A stretch of 64,000 nucleotides of DNA from SXOA01 sp051004015 (GCA_051004015.1 JBPCKT010000007.1:1-64000); one strand, 5' to 3'. Positions 27,901 to 37,983 are shown, counted from the stretch's first letter. Made by a program: numbers and translations. The notes: generated by a model from the sequence alone, not told the origin.

Positions 27901-30023
27901 CCCAATTCTCGATTGATATTAAAAAGCTGCCCACGGTGGAGTTCAAAGGGCACGATCGTATTAAACCGTCGAACAAATTCAGGATACTGACCGTCCGAAG
28001 GCGTGAACGGAATAGGCATCGAGAGCCCTTGCGCTATCCGTAATGTATACAAGTCGAGGATTGTTGCATTCACCAATCCTGGCGATGCTAACCGCTGTTC
28101 CCGAGGAATAGCAATCTTTGGCACAGGTAGACTTGAACTATGGGTTGTCAGTACTTCTCGTCGGTAGTGCGATGTGCCAATGGTTCCCGGAGGCTCAGTC
28201 AAAAGTGGCGCGAGGTATTGCTGGGTTGAGGAATTCACGAGCCGGGTCGTTATGGTTTGCGCGCCGAGGTCGTGATAGCGTAAAAGCGCCTCGCCATCAC
28301 TAACCGAATAGGGAGAATCTAAATTCGCTGCACTGCCATAAACTTTGAGTTCATACGGATCATCGACGCGCTCCGTGCTTCCCACGCCCGTGGCGGTCAT
28401 CCACAGCGGTTGCCCGTAATAGTCGAGTGCAAACGCTCCACGGCCCCAAACATCGGGAGGGGTCGAGTAAGAGGAAAATGGAGGATTCGTATGATCCGTC
28501 GGAATACCAATGGTCTTGATCATACTCAGCATGTCGTCGGTATTGATTTCGCCCGGTTGCGGATTATTACCCTCATTTAGTCCGTAACGATTTAAAATAA
28601 GTGACTGATACGCCGCAAGTTCGGTGGCATTGCCGTATGAACCAAACAGATGCATGAAGTCGATCTCGGCAGGTCCGAAACCCTGGCCGCGAGGAATAAA
28701 TGCAATCGGAGCCGCAGCACTTGGATTCACGCCTGCGAACGCATCGGTAAACTGGTACGAAGTGCGTGCAGCTTGCACGAGGATCGGGGCGACATTGCCG
28801 TGTGCATTGACGTTGATTCGACCATCCAGATCCTTGATGCAAATTGCCACTAGCCGCTTATATCGCCGACCACTCGGAGCGGTTACAACCGGAAGTCCGG
28901 GATCGACCCAAACGCTTTCCGCGATATTATCTCCATCGCAATCGACGTCCCACGGTCCATTGATCATCGCACTGACTGCGTTTGCCTGGCCATTGAAAGC
29001 GGGATTGCTACCACTGAAGTTGAGATGGTCCCACGGCATCGGGCGAAGGATCACCTGGCTGAGCAATTGCTGTCCGGCAACTGTTGAAGCATCGGCTCCT
29101 TGACTAACCCAGTAGTTCACGAGATCAGGTCGGTGAAATGACGGAAGAATTGTTCCGTTGCCTGGACGTGCGGGGATGTATGACAGGAACATGTTTTGAA
29201 AGTCCGCAGCATCATACGGCTCATCAAGACTTCCTTGTGAATAAACAGTTGCGCTCAAAGGATATCGGGACGCATAGCCCGGCAATAGTGCGACGGGAAA
29301 GGAGGTTGCATTCGCATCGATATTCCCGCTGGCATCTACGCGAAGGTCAAGCTCTCCAGTGGTATTGTTGTAGCCCGCGCCGGTACCGTTGAATGGAGCG
29401 CCGTTAATAATGAAGGCGCTAAGGGGTGATGGGGTCACCGGAATCGGAAGATCAGATTCGGGAGCTTCGACGATAAGTTCTGGTTGATTGCTGCTCGCTC
29501 CACCAGCCGGAATACCTGCCGGAAAGTAAGCCATGATCCTGGTGCTTATGCCGGCAGCGCTTCCGTTGGTGAACGTCACGACGCGCCCTGCATAGTAATT
29601 CGGGATCGGGTTTGGCTGCGAAACGCCAAACAATTGAACTCGCAGCACGATTCCCTGGCCGCTATAGAGCGGAGTTGTAAGCGGTGGGAGCGCAGGATTC
29701 ACTCCGCCCGACACCACCTGGCCGTAAACCAAATCGTTTCCATAAAGGTCCGCAAGGAGATTATGCGGAGCAATCATGGACGTGGAATTAACACTGCCAA
29801 ACAGCACCTGGCCGATGACTTCTTCCATCTCCCGCTCGGGTTCGTCGCCGTAGCGCTTGGCGCGTTGGTTTTGGGTGGAGGAGTTGTGGTAGTGGCCGGC
29901 GATCAGGACGTACGTGACGCCGACCATCAGGAACAGCGTGAGGATGCTCACGACCACCAGCAGGACCACCCCCCGCTTCTCGCGGCGGAGTCTGCTTACA
30001 CGTTCAGCCTGGCGACTCGACAT
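24933..30023 (-). CDS. giant pseudopilin-like protein (GspK/PilX type N-terminus)
   Basis: 1696 residues from the ATG ending at 30023. The N-terminus RREKRGVVLLVVVSILTLFLMVGVTYVLI is a pilin-like hydrophobic helix without the canonical GFTLxE, as in GspK/PilX minor pilins. The remainder is a very long extracellular part, mostly unrecognised, with several Asp-rich calcium-type loops (DTDGDGTPN, DQDNNGVNNGTVDD, DCDGDNIAES). GspK proteins are normally about 300 residues. By eye the central portion (about 25400-29900) has clearly lower GC than both ends and neighbouring genes. It is the last gene of the pilus/secretion locus and may cap the pseudopilus or act as an adhesin. Confidence 0.8.
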   Translation of the reverse strand: MSSRQAERVSRLRREKRGVVLLVVVSILTLFLMVGVTYVLIAGHYHNSSTQNQRAKRYGDEPEREMEEVIGQVLFGSVNSTSMIAPHNLLADLYGNDLVYGQVVSGGVNPALPPLTTPLYSGQGIVLRVQLFGVSQPNPIPNYYAGRVVTFTNGSAAGISTRIMAYFPAGIPAGGASSNQPELIVEAPESDLPIPVTPSPLSAFIINGAPFNGTGAGYNNTTGELDLRVDASGNIDANATSFPVALLPGYASRYPLSATVYSQGSLDEPYDAADFQNMFLSYIPARPGNGTILPSFHRPDLVNYWVSQGADASTVAGQQLLSQVILRPMPWDHLNFSGSNPAFNGQANAVSAMINGPWDVDCDGDNIAESVWVDPGLPVVTAPSGRRYKRLVAICIKDLDGRINVNAHGNVAPILVQAARTSYQFTDAFAGVNPSAAAPIAFIPRGQGFGPAEIDFMHLFGSYGNATELAAYQSLILNRYGLNEGNNPQPGEINTDDMLSMIKTIGIPTDHTNPPFSSYSTPPDVWGRGAFALDYYGQPLWMTATGVGSTERVDDPYELKVYGSAANLDSPYSVSDGEALLRYHDLGAQTITTRLVNSSTQQYLAPLLTEPPGTIGTSHYRREVLTTHSSSLPVPKIAIPREQRLASPGLVNATILDLYTLRIAQGLSMPIPFTPSDGQYPEFVRRFNTIVPFELHRGQLFNINRELGNGQSDQDNNGVNNGTVDDPSELIYPPYPLQPGSERVWNNPSLAFEHLNDSVPPYVPSLVNHRQIYARQLYCLAMLLKNQSQQLDTDGDGTPNTAPESAEMIAQWAINVVDFRDADSICTAFEYDATPFDADGWNVDGDPSTTGDQAGGNGIVWGCERPELLLTEGIAWHDRRTEDKDDTGNGMTDGPEKDNLPNTMDPNDFDQRLQPRGACFIEVYNPWFDQSNGAYGHKAPELYSNIGANGGVELHRVNAQGTPVWRMLIIQGASKNGVDPDSPRPEQLTGSADIDRSVYFANQTLATSLPSSGDGAEVNPNRRFFPPDTITPAPILPGRYAVIGSADAVNGNVYSTYVGRTTTATEGTLELNRTRRIELRPNTDPAIAQVRVFDNSKPYTNDPQDNDFSIADVQATVAIPITQPRSLSLTVPIDGYPGVIGGSIFDPTLADGEGAYAPEYDTPLDQAVELRTNQTTGGYRTIHLQRLANPLLAWDRFTNPYITIDTSSIDLTAFNGVADDSAFINPGGNRNFQTCQRGGSFPAAEVSSDYPDPPASRGARNLWLQENARSNAGVTQAIEAGGVGPHHFPYELHHTFGYLNRRFHPYFDSTSGVAAAYYGAPNHQNAAFPWLTFSNRPFNNPMELLLATCRSQSQLLVGFGMRDPAQPWANAYSNSNTLAPYSHLLNFFQTESALGAGDAPELSRLLDFVEVPSPFVGTEKYYNPQYFSTGNDPAICMRPPFNRLSRFRDPGRVNINTFADAYEYTGGSGQAVGSDIFQAVAKGFPGIDPAVDNGAFLQRLLLSRQGYGTTIADILTRNPNYPSIFSQPFRTADSSDLVPPAFGTGANLSQRPAEGGLLRRDNNYAAIDANDADKPLFASGTQLAFQDADRNPYFRYQAMQKVGNLFSTNSNCYAVWITMGYFEVEGNDADNDPATPATIDAAHPDGLRLAQEVGVDTGEVKRHRAFYIIDRSIPVGYEPGHRHNTDKAVLLKRFIE

Positions 30024-30062
30024 AACGATACCCTCCGCGCCGAAAGGCGCTTGTAAAGTACT

Positions 30063-30108
30063 CCTCACGCTCCGCGTGAGGAATTGCCGGCACACGGAGT
30101 GTGCCGGC
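30063..30108. repeat. two adjacent perfect palindromes
   Basis: CCTCACGCTCCGCGTGAGG at 30063-30081 and a 10-bp-arm palindrome (GCCGGCACAC, GGA, GTGTGCCGGC) at 30086-30108. The same pair of types occurs around the first pilin gene at 34620-34693. Confidence 0.85.
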
Positions 30109-30128
30109 TACTAACTCTGTTCTCGGTC

Positions 30129-30172
30129 AACTGACCACTGACCACTGAAAACTGAAAACTGACCCCTGACTA
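30129..30172. repeat. CTGACCA/CTGAAAA heptad repeat
   Basis: Six consecutive units (CTGACCA, CTGACCA, CTGAAAA, CTGAAAA, CTGACCC, CTGACTA) in the spacer, running into the stop codon of the PilV-like gene. Same family as 13142-13206. Confidence 0.8.
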
Positions 30173-31441
30173 AAACCCCGTCCCGTCCACCTCCAGCCGC
30201 ACCGTGCGGTCGAAGACGGCGACGATGCCGGGGACGATGGTAACCTCCACGTCGTCGTCGAAAGCGACTGGGTTCTTGGGAAAGCCGCCGCTAAAAGGCA
30301 ACACGTCCTGCAGATCCCAGTCGGGGCCGACGAGCGTGACATCACGTTGAAAACAATTGCTGCCGTTGATTACGGCCGGTCTTGGGTCTTCGTCGGCGTC
30401 CGTCACCTTGTACCACTTGTGCATGGGCACGGTGTCTCGGTCGCCGGTGGCCGGGTCGCGGGCCAACACATGGCCCGACAGCATCACCCAGTCCCCCGCC
30501 CGCATCTGCAGCTTGGCGGCAGAATCGGCGGTGATTGTCACTTCCCCGCCGCCGAAACCGCTGCTGTGAAAATCGGCGGCCCGGATGGTGGCCGTCCATT
30601 CGTTGACTCGCCCCGAAGCGCCCGTCAGGTCCACGAGCAGGCTCGGACTGCGGCTGTAGAACACGACGATGGAAAGCACATACTTGTCTTCCAAGGTCGC
30701 GTTCCAGCGGTCGAACTTGGGGACCAGCGTGGCGATCCAGGAAAGCTTGCCGTCCTCCTCGCGCTTTCCGGGGAGGATGCCGCCAGCGGTCCTGATCGGG
30801 CTGTAGAGCTGAAAGGCGGGCAGGGCGTTATCGTTGCGGGCGATGCTCCCCTTCTGCACGCCGGGACGTTCGTAGGAGAGCTGATCCTCAAAGCTGAAGA
30901 CATAATCGGCCTGGAAGCGGCCCATGGGGGAACCCGCTCCATTGGCCAAAGTGATGCGCTGCATTCGCGGGACGCCGGGGTTGCCGCCGAAGGCTGGATG
31001 GTTGTTGTCCGCGTAGCCAGGCGCGGTGCGCGTAAAGGCCGGAAAATAAGTCCATTCATAATTGGCAGTGTTGGGGATATTCCAGGCGGTAAAGCGAGGG
31101 TCGATGCAATAGGAAGTCTGCTGAAACCCTCGCCAAGCACCGCCGCGCGGCAACGTGACAAGCTGCGGACCCGTAAAGACCGCCGGCGGATTGGGCGAGT
31201 TATCGATATAGGCGATCCACCGGTCGGGCCGCCGCATACTGCGGGCGTCCATCGTGTGGGCGGCTGACTCCGCACAGACGGTGACTTCGTCATTGAGCCG
31301 CCCTTTGCGGGCGTATTCGCTGGCGACGGGGAAGACGGAGATCGCCCCCAGGAGGCCGATCGTGGTGATCATGATGGCGAACATGACCTCCAGGATGGTC
31401 ATGCCAGCACGTCGCCGTCTGGAGTGAGTCGAAATGCGCAT
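30170..31441 (-). CDS. PilV-like minor (pseudo)pilin
   Basis: 423 residues. A 13-residue basic leader is followed by the prepilin cleavage motif AG/MTILEVMFAIMITTIGLLG, with Glu at position +5, so it should be processed by prepilin peptidase and N-methylated. The helix continues ISVFPVASEYARKGRLNDEV. The rest is an unrecognised globular region with no membrane segments. PilV/GspI proteins normally have fewer than 200 residues, so this is enlarged like its neighbours. It starts 2 bp after the stop of the GspH-like gene. Confidence 0.85.
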   Translation of the reverse strand: MRISTHSRRRRAGMTILEVMFAIMITTIGLLGAISVFPVASEYARKGRLNDEVTVCAESAAHTMDARSMRRPDRWIAYIDNSPNPPAVFTGPQLVTLPRGGAWRGFQQTSYCIDPRFTAWNIPNTANYEWTYFPAFTRTAPGYADNNHPAFGGNPGVPRMQRITLANGAGSPMGRFQADYVFSFEDQLSYERPGVQKGSIARNDNALPAFQLYSPIRTAGGILPGKREEDGKLSWIATLVPKFDRWNATLEDKYVLSIVVFYSRSPSLLVDLTGASGRVNEWTATIRAADFHSSGFGGGEVTITADSAAKLQMRAGDWVMLSGHVLARDPATGDRDTVPMHKWYKVTDADEDPRPAVINGSNCFQRDVTLVGPDWDLQDVLPFSGGFPKNPVAFDDDVEVTIVPGIVAVFDRTVRLEVDGTGF

Positions 31442-31443
31442 GT

Positions 31444-32670
31444 CTATTGTCCCCCCCGAACGTCCTGGGTGATGGCGTATTCGCGGGCGATGGTGAGGTA
31501 CGCTTGCCGCTCTTGCAGGGTGGGCGGACTAGAGAATACGAAATTGATGTTCGGCGCGTTTTCCGTAGTCGTTACCGAGCCGGTGAGCCGGCCGACACTG
31601 ACCCAGAGGGCTTTGTTATCCACGAGATTCGACTCGGCGAGCGGCAGGCCGACTTTCTCGGGCCTGCCGACCAGGAAATGCAGGCCGCCGGTGGCTTCGG
31701 TGCTGACTGGCAGATAGCTGCCGGAGACGGTGTCGTAATAAGAGTAGCTGGCGTTCCCCACGCGGCCGGTCGGTGTGAACAGGACCATGACCTGATTGAG
31801 CGACGAATAGAACTCCGTGCCGCCGTTGCCGAAGCCGGAATACGTGAGGTCCACCGTCGTGCCGCGCGGAAGGGCCAGCGGGGCACCAATCCGCTGCGCG
31901 TTGCGGACGATCTCGTACTGGTAGCCGGCGTAGGGATTCAAAGCGGGGTCATAGAGTCCGTTAGCGGTGGGAGGTAAGGTCGGACCGCCGACGATAAAAA
32001 AACGGGTCAGATCATTCAGCGGACTGGGAAGACTGGTGTCGCCTCGCCGCCCATTGAAGATCGGCCCCTTGTGGTCGAAGCGGATGAGAAAAAACTCGCC
32101 GGGAGCGACGAGCGTCGTCAAGCTGCCGGCAGCGGGAAAGAAGTTGAGGAGCCAGGGAGGACCATTGGAACTGGAGGCAACCTGCGTAGCAGCGATATTG
32201 CTGATGACGATGCGCGACTCCAGCACATCCCCCGAATAGGGCGGCGGAATCTCCGCCAGGTACAGCTGCGTGCTCTGGAAGACGCCGGGCGTGGCGTTGG
32301 GATCCCCCAACTTTTCCGTGACAAACCACAGTCCGCAGGGCCGGCCGGTGGAGGCGGCGCGGGCTTTGGCCATGGCGAAATAGGAATTGAGCTGCCGCGA
32401 GGATTCCCGGACCTTGGATTCGTCCAGGGCATACTTGATCCGCGGCAGCGTGGCGATGACGAGCAGCAGCATGATGGCGATGACAATCAACATCTCCATC
32501 AGGGTGAAGCCGGATCGCCTGTTGGGCGCAGGTCTCCCGACCTCGCCCCTACGGCTGACCGCAGGTCTCCCGCGCCCCTCTGGAGACCTTCGGTCGGGCG
32601 TTTCGGCGGGGTCGGAGACCCGCGCCGAACGCTGAAGCGGGTTACTACGAACTAAGAAATGGAGGGACAT
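31444..32670 (-). CDS. GspH/FimT-like pseudopilin with a 53-residue leader
   Basis: 408 residues. The prepilin motif RRSG/FTLMEMLIVIAIMLLLVIATLP begins only at residue 53; leaders are usually under 30. The leader (for example RRSPEGRGRPAVSRRGEVGR) is encoded by GGTCTCCCG-type repeats at about 32525-32630. The start at 32670 is supported by GGAGGCGAGG just upstream and by the preceding gene stopping 1 bp away. The motif helix is followed by LDESKVRESSRQLNSYFAMA and a large globular part ending in QGxxL-free sequence of unknown fold. Likely a minor pseudopilin of the locus. Confidence 0.85.
   Translation of the reverse strand: MSLHFLVRSNPLQRSARVSDPAETPDRRSPEGRGRPAVSRRGEVGRPAPNRRSGFTLMEMLIVIAIMLLLVIATLPRIKYALDESKVRESSRQLNSYFAMAKARAASTGRPCGLWFVTEKLGDPNATPGVFQSTQLYLAEIPPPYSGDVLESRIVISNIAATQVASSSNGPPWLLNFFPAAGSLTTLVAPGEFFLIRFDHKGPIFNGRRGDTSLPSPLNDLTRFFIVGGPTLPPTANGLYDPALNPYAGYQYEIVRNAQRIGAPLALPRGTTVDLTYSGFGNGGTEFYSSLNQVMVLFTPTGRVGNASYSYYDTVSGSYLPVSTEATGGLHFLVGRPEKVGLPLAESNLVDNKALWVSVGRLTGSVTTTENAPNINFVFSSPPTLQERQAYLTIAREYAITQDVRGGQ
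32525..32630. repeat. GGTCTCCCG-type repeats encoding a prepilin leader
   Basis: CGCAGGTCTCCCG occurs twice (about 32528 and 32560), followed by related GGAGACC and GGTCGGAGACC inverted fragments. They lie in frame inside the leader of the GspH-like gene. Confidence 0.55.
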
Positions 32671-32671
32671 G

Positions 32672-33607
32672 CTACCTCGCCTCCAAATCGTGATTGGTGA
32701 TGTTGTCGGCGTGGTCTAACCCGTCCGAATCAAAATCGTATGGCGTTCCAGCCAGCGTGCCGCCGTTGTAGTAAGGATCGTTGGGCGGATTGGTTGATGA
32801 GGCGACGGCACCGCTTACTCCAATATCGTGTTTCTTGTCGGGACCAGCGGACCAAATCAGTGGCCGAATGGCTATCGGGTCGTTCGCAAAACCCGCGTCA
32901 CGATAGCGGAAGTCTACCTTGAGTGGATCAAAAGGGTCTGGATACTCGGTTGGGTCTGCCGCAAGTCCAGAATCGTTTCTCCGCTGCGGCGTGACGGGGT
33001 ACGGGGCCACGTCGCTACGGTATCCAGGGGTCCAGCGAAGAAAGAGAATCGGTTGCCCCCACCCGTCAAGAATCTCATTCATGCCGTCGCCATCAGTGTC
33101 GCCAATTTCGCTCGGCGAGAAGTAATCCAAGGCGCTTTTGTCCCCATCGCGGGTGCAGGCCAGGATCATGTATAGGCACTCGGAGCTATCAAAGGTGTTA
33201 CTCCACGTCGCTAGTGCGCGACGATTGTATTGTTTCCAAGCCGCCGGCCCGGTACTGAGTGCAACGGGAGTCCCACCAAAGACAGGAAGTACGTCCGAGC
33301 GACTATCGGGCAGTTCCATCCGCTGAAGCTCGCGCAGGGCATTTAGCCGGAGCACCGCTGCATCGTAGGGGCCTGTTCCCGGCGGAATCCGAATCGGCAC
33401 CTGCCGCGTGCGGTAGCTTTCGTACTTTTCGCCGATGAGCTGGTCGATCTTGGCGATGACGGCGCGGGTGCGGTGGGCCTTGGACTGGGAGAGGGCCGTC
33501 GCGTAAACCGACATGGCCATGGCCGCCAGGATGCCGATGATGGCAATGACGATGATCATTTCGATCAGCGTGAAAGCCGGCCGGCGCGATTTTGTGTGAA
33601 TACGCAT
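32672..33607 (-). CDS. GspG-like major pseudopilin
   Basis: 311 residues. Short leader MRIHTKSRRPA then FTLIEMIIVIAIIGILAAMAM with Glu+5, the prepilin signature. The helix continues YATALSQSKAHRTRAVIAKI. The C-terminal domain contains a calcium-type loop DTDGDGMNEILDGWGQPILF, a hallmark of GspG pseudopilins, and a second acidic stretch DFDSDGLDHADNI at the very end. GspG is about 145 residues in proteobacteria; the planctomycete form is twice that. The last two thirds look lower in GC than the start. Confidence 0.88.
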   Translation of the reverse strand: MRIHTKSRRPAFTLIEMIIVIAIIGILAAMAMSVYATALSQSKAHRTRAVIAKIDQLIGEKYESYRTRQVPIRIPPGTGPYDAAVLRLNALRELQRMELPDSRSDVLPVFGGTPVALSTGPAAWKQYNRRALATWSNTFDSSECLYMILACTRDGDKSALDYFSPSEIGDTDGDGMNEILDGWGQPILFLRWTPGYRSDVAPYPVTPQRRNDSGLAADPTEYPDPFDPLKVDFRYRDAGFANDPIAIRPLIWSAGPDKKHDIGVSGAVASSTNPPNDPYYNGGTLAGTPYDFDSDGLDHADNITNHDLEAR

Positions 33608-33618
33608 GGTTTTCTCGG

Positions 33619-33640
33619 GGACGGGCTGGGAAGCCCGTCC
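33619..33640. repeat. GGACGGGCT palindrome
   Basis: GGACGGGCT, GGGA, AGCCCGTCC: a perfect 9-bp hairpin between the two GspG-like genes. Related units occur at 54953-55016 and 63229-63249. Confidence 0.75.
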
Positions 33641-33645
33641 TACTT

Positions 33646-34599
33646 TTAGGGATCTCGGTGATCAATCAACTTGCGGCCTTCGGTGAAGTCGGCCATGTTG
33701 TCGCTGTCTTCTTCGTTGGTGTTGGCCATTCCGGGGAATTGCTTTGTTTTGTCCCAATTAAAGCCACCACCAAAAACATTAGGAACCATACCGAATTCAC
33801 CGTCCTGGCCGGCGCAATGCACCTGAAAAGTATTTGGATTAACGAACATTTGCAGCCGTGGATCCTGCTTCTGAGGAAGACTCGGAGGCTGACTTGACGA
33901 GAGGTTTGCGATTTTTCTTCCATCGGTCATGGGCTGCACTCGATTGCCAACCGCAGCATTTCCAGATTGGCAATGCAACAGATAGGTACGGCTATCAAAG
34001 TAAACGTACGGCGTGTCCTTGCCATAAAGAGCGCTATAGGCTGGCATCACGTCTGCATCCAGATCTTGCAAACGCCGTTCGTCGAATTCAAAGTGTACGA
34101 AGCGGGTATAAGGACCGGGGTATTGGGTTAGCACTGTGGTGCCAGGTTGAGGTGCCCATCCAAAGACACCATTGTTATCAAATCCAAGGTTCTTGAAGGG
34201 ATATCTCGGATCGTTGGCAATCACGGCAAGCCAAAACACGATTGACTCATCATTTCCCAGTCGGGGAGCGATGTTGTTGTAAAAGAAGACCTTGTGGTTC
34301 GGATCCATTTTGGGGTAGCACCGCAGCAGGTGCCGCTCGGCAACCGTGCTGTAGCAAGCGCCATTTGCCACCGTGTAGATCTCGCCCATGCTGGGCGGGT
34401 AGTCCCCATGCTCCTTCTTATATTCGTTAAAGCCCGTCGCGATCTGACTAATCTCCACGCCGATCGCCGCGTTGCGGGCCTTGCTGATCATGCCCATGGC
34501 GGTGGGGATGAGGATCGCCATGAGGATGACGATGATGGCCACCACGACCAGGATTTCCACCAGGGTGAAACCGCGCGAGCGGCGGGGATGGGGGGACAT
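33646..34599 (-). CDS. GspG-like pilin/pseudopilin
   Basis: 317 residues from the ATG ending at 34599, which has AAGGAG upstream; an in-frame extension to 34680 would run through palindromes. Leader MSPHPRRSRG then FTLVEILVVVAIIVILMAIL with Glu+5. The helix continues PTAMGMISKARNAAIGVEIS. The globular part includes HGDYPPSMGEIYTVANGACYS and YPFKNLGFDNNGVFGWAPQ and ends in the acidic NEEDSDNMADFTEGRKL. It is the first pilin of the cluster and directly follows gspF, so it is a candidate major subunit. Confidence 0.87.
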   Translation of the reverse strand: MSPHPRRSRGFTLVEILVVVAIIVILMAILIPTAMGMISKARNAAIGVEISQIATGFNEYKKEHGDYPPSMGEIYTVANGACYSTVAERHLLRCYPKMDPNHKVFFYNNIAPRLGNDESIVFWLAVIANDPRYPFKNLGFDNNGVFGWAPQPGTTVLTQYPGPYTRFVHFEFDERRLQDLDADVMPAYSALYGKDTPYVYFDSRTYLLHCQSGNAAVGNRVQPMTDGRKIANLSSSQPPSLPQKQDPRLQMFVNPNTFQVHCAGQDGEFGMVPNVFGGGFNWDKTKQFPGMANTNEEDSDNMADFTEGRKLIDHRDP

Positions 34600-34619
34600 G
34601 TGAGGGACTCCTTCGTAGG

Positions 34620-34693
34620 CCGCACACTCTGTGTGCGGTCTTGGAAACCGGGGGACGCTGAGTTTTGTTAATTTCCTCACGCGGAGCGTGAGG
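34620..34693. repeat. palindromes flanking the gspF-pilin junction
   Basis: CCGCACACTCTGTGTGCGG at 34620-34638 and CCTCACGCGGAGCGTGAGG at 34675-34693, both perfect 8-bp-arm palindromes with 3-nt centres. Together they fill the gap between gspF and the pilin gene. Confidence 0.85.
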
Positions 34694-34707
34694 AGTACTA
34701 TTCTTGG

Positions 34708-36126
34708 TTAGGCCAGGCCCTGGATCAAACCGATGAGCGGCATGAACAGGGAGATGACGATAAAACCGACGCAGATGCCGAGGAACACGATCAGCAAGGG
34801 TTCGATGAGCTTCATCAAACCGTCGGTGAGCGTGGTGACTTCCTCGTCGTAGACGTCGGCGACTTTATAAAGCATGGTATCGAGCTCGCCGGTTTCCTCG
34901 CCGACGTCGATCATGTTGACCACCAGGTCGTCCGCCACCCGCGTGTTCATCTGCAGCAGATACCACAGGATGCAGATGATGCCGAGGGCGAACCCCCCGC
35001 CGACGAACGGCAGCGGGCCCCCCGCCGCCGCGGCCACGCCCGGCAGGCAGAGCACCGCGAGCGGGAAGAACGCGCCCAGGACAAACCACAGGAACGCCGC
35101 GATGGGATGAAACCCCAGCCGCGAGTTTTCCTTCATAGGCTTGGCGATGGTTTCGCCTTCGCGGATGGCGTCGGTGACTTTGGCGAACATCCGCTCGAAC
35201 ATGGCGTTGCCGGCGGTCTCGCGGGTGATGGTCAGCCCTTCCAGAATGGGGACGCCGCTGGCCACCAGGGTGCCCAGCGTGCGCGTGGTGCGGGCCATGG
35301 TGTTCTTTTCGATGAGCATTCCCATGATCGGCAGCCGCAGAACGAACATGTCGTACCCCATGCGGCCGTGGCGGAACTTCCGCAATAACTTGAGGAACAG
35401 CCAAGCGCAGAGGGGAATGAGCGGAATGCAGAACCAGCCGTAGTCCACGACCCAGCGGGAGAAGTTGATGAGGATGACGGTAGCGACGGGGAGCTTGAGG
35501 CCGAACTCCATGAACATCGTATCGAAGACGGGGACGATCCAGATCATAATGAAGCACAAGATGAGGATGGCCACGATGACGACGACCACGGGGTAGATCA
35601 TGGCCCCCTTGACCTTGCGTTTGAGCGATTCGGACCGCTCCAGAAACTCGCTGAGGCGGCGGAGAATGACCTCGAGCGCGCCGCCGGCTTCGCCGGCCTT
35701 GATCATGTTGATGTAGAGGCGGCTGAAGACCTTGGGGGACTTGGCCATGGCTTCCGAGAGGGTGGAGCCGGCTTCGATCTCGTCGCCGACGTCGCCGAGG
35801 GAGTTCTTGAGGCGGCCGGGCTTGCACTGCCCTTCCAGAATCCGCAGGCTGCGGAGGATGGGGAGGCCGGCGTCCTGCAGAATCGAAAGTTGCTTGGTGA
35901 ACAGCGAGAGGTACTTGCTGCCGCCGCCGCCGATGGTGAAGGACCGCCGTTTTTTTCCGCCTGGGCCGCGAGCGGTCCCCGCCGCCGCTTTTTTGACGGC
36001 GATCTTGGTGACGAAGTAGCCCATCTGGCGGATGGTCTGCTGGGCTTCTTCCTCGGAGGCGGCGTCAATCTGGTCGCGGATTTCCTGACCAGTGGCGTCC
36101 ATCGCTTCAAATTGATAGGTAGGCAT
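34708..36126 (-). CDS. gspF: type II secretion/type IV pilus inner-membrane platform protein
   Basis: 472 residues from the ATG ending at 36126; the in-frame extension to 36222 is encoded by an ATTCG repeat. It opens MPTYQFEAMDATGQEIRDQI, then two GspF domains: the first around LSLFTKQLSILQDAGLPILR and LSEAMAKSPKVFSRLYINMI with helix VVVVIVAILILCFIMIWIV, the second around ARTTRTLGTLVASGVPILEG. There are membrane helices at the end (LIVFLGICVGFIVISLFMPL). This protein anchors the assembly ATPase and drives pilin extraction from the membrane. An extra pair of hydrophobic segments (FLWFVLGAFFPLAVLCL, GGFALGIICILWYLL) interrupts the second domain. Confidence 0.94.
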   Translation of the reverse strand: MPTYQFEAMDATGQEIRDQIDAASEEEAQQTIRQMGYFVTKIAVKKAAAGTARGPGGKKRRSFTIGGGGSKYLSLFTKQLSILQDAGLPILRSLRILEGQCKPGRLKNSLGDVGDEIEAGSTLSEAMAKSPKVFSRLYINMIKAGEAGGALEVILRRLSEFLERSESLKRKVKGAMIYPVVVVIVAILILCFIMIWIVPVFDTMFMEFGLKLPVATVILINFSRWVVDYGWFCIPLIPLCAWLFLKLLRKFRHGRMGYDMFVLRLPIMGMLIEKNTMARTTRTLGTLVASGVPILEGLTITRETAGNAMFERMFAKVTDAIREGETIAKPMKENSRLGFHPIAAFLWFVLGAFFPLAVLCLPGVAAAAGGPLPFVGGGFALGIICILWYLLQMNTRVADDLVVNMIDVGEETGELDTMLYKVADVYDEEVTTLTDGLMKLIEPLLIVFLGICVGFIVISLFMPLIGLIQGLA

Positions 36127-36164
36127 GGGGTTATGTCCCGTAGGAGAGGGGCGGCGTTTTTTCT

Positions 36165-36238
36165 CAAATTCGAAATTCGAATTCCGAATGGCGAATGAAA
36201 AACAGGTTCCGAAATTCGCCATTCGTCCTTCGAATCTC
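36165..36238. repeat. ATTCG-type hairpin repeat
   Basis: Units of ATTCGAA/ATTCGCC with 7-8 nt period, arranged so that CGAATGGCGAA on the left is complementary to TTCGCCATTCG on the right. Lies between gspE and gspF. Sister copies at 52966-53037 and 55798-55892. Confidence 0.75.
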
Positions 36239-36250
36239 GTCTTTTCCTTC

Positions 36251-37969
<1,719 letters not shown>

Positions 37970-37983
37970 GATGTTTGCCTGAT

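Noticed and set aside
36127..36222. N-terminal extension of gspF
   Set aside because: Encoded by an ATTCG repeat and antisense-like; the canonical start MPTYQFEA is downstream.
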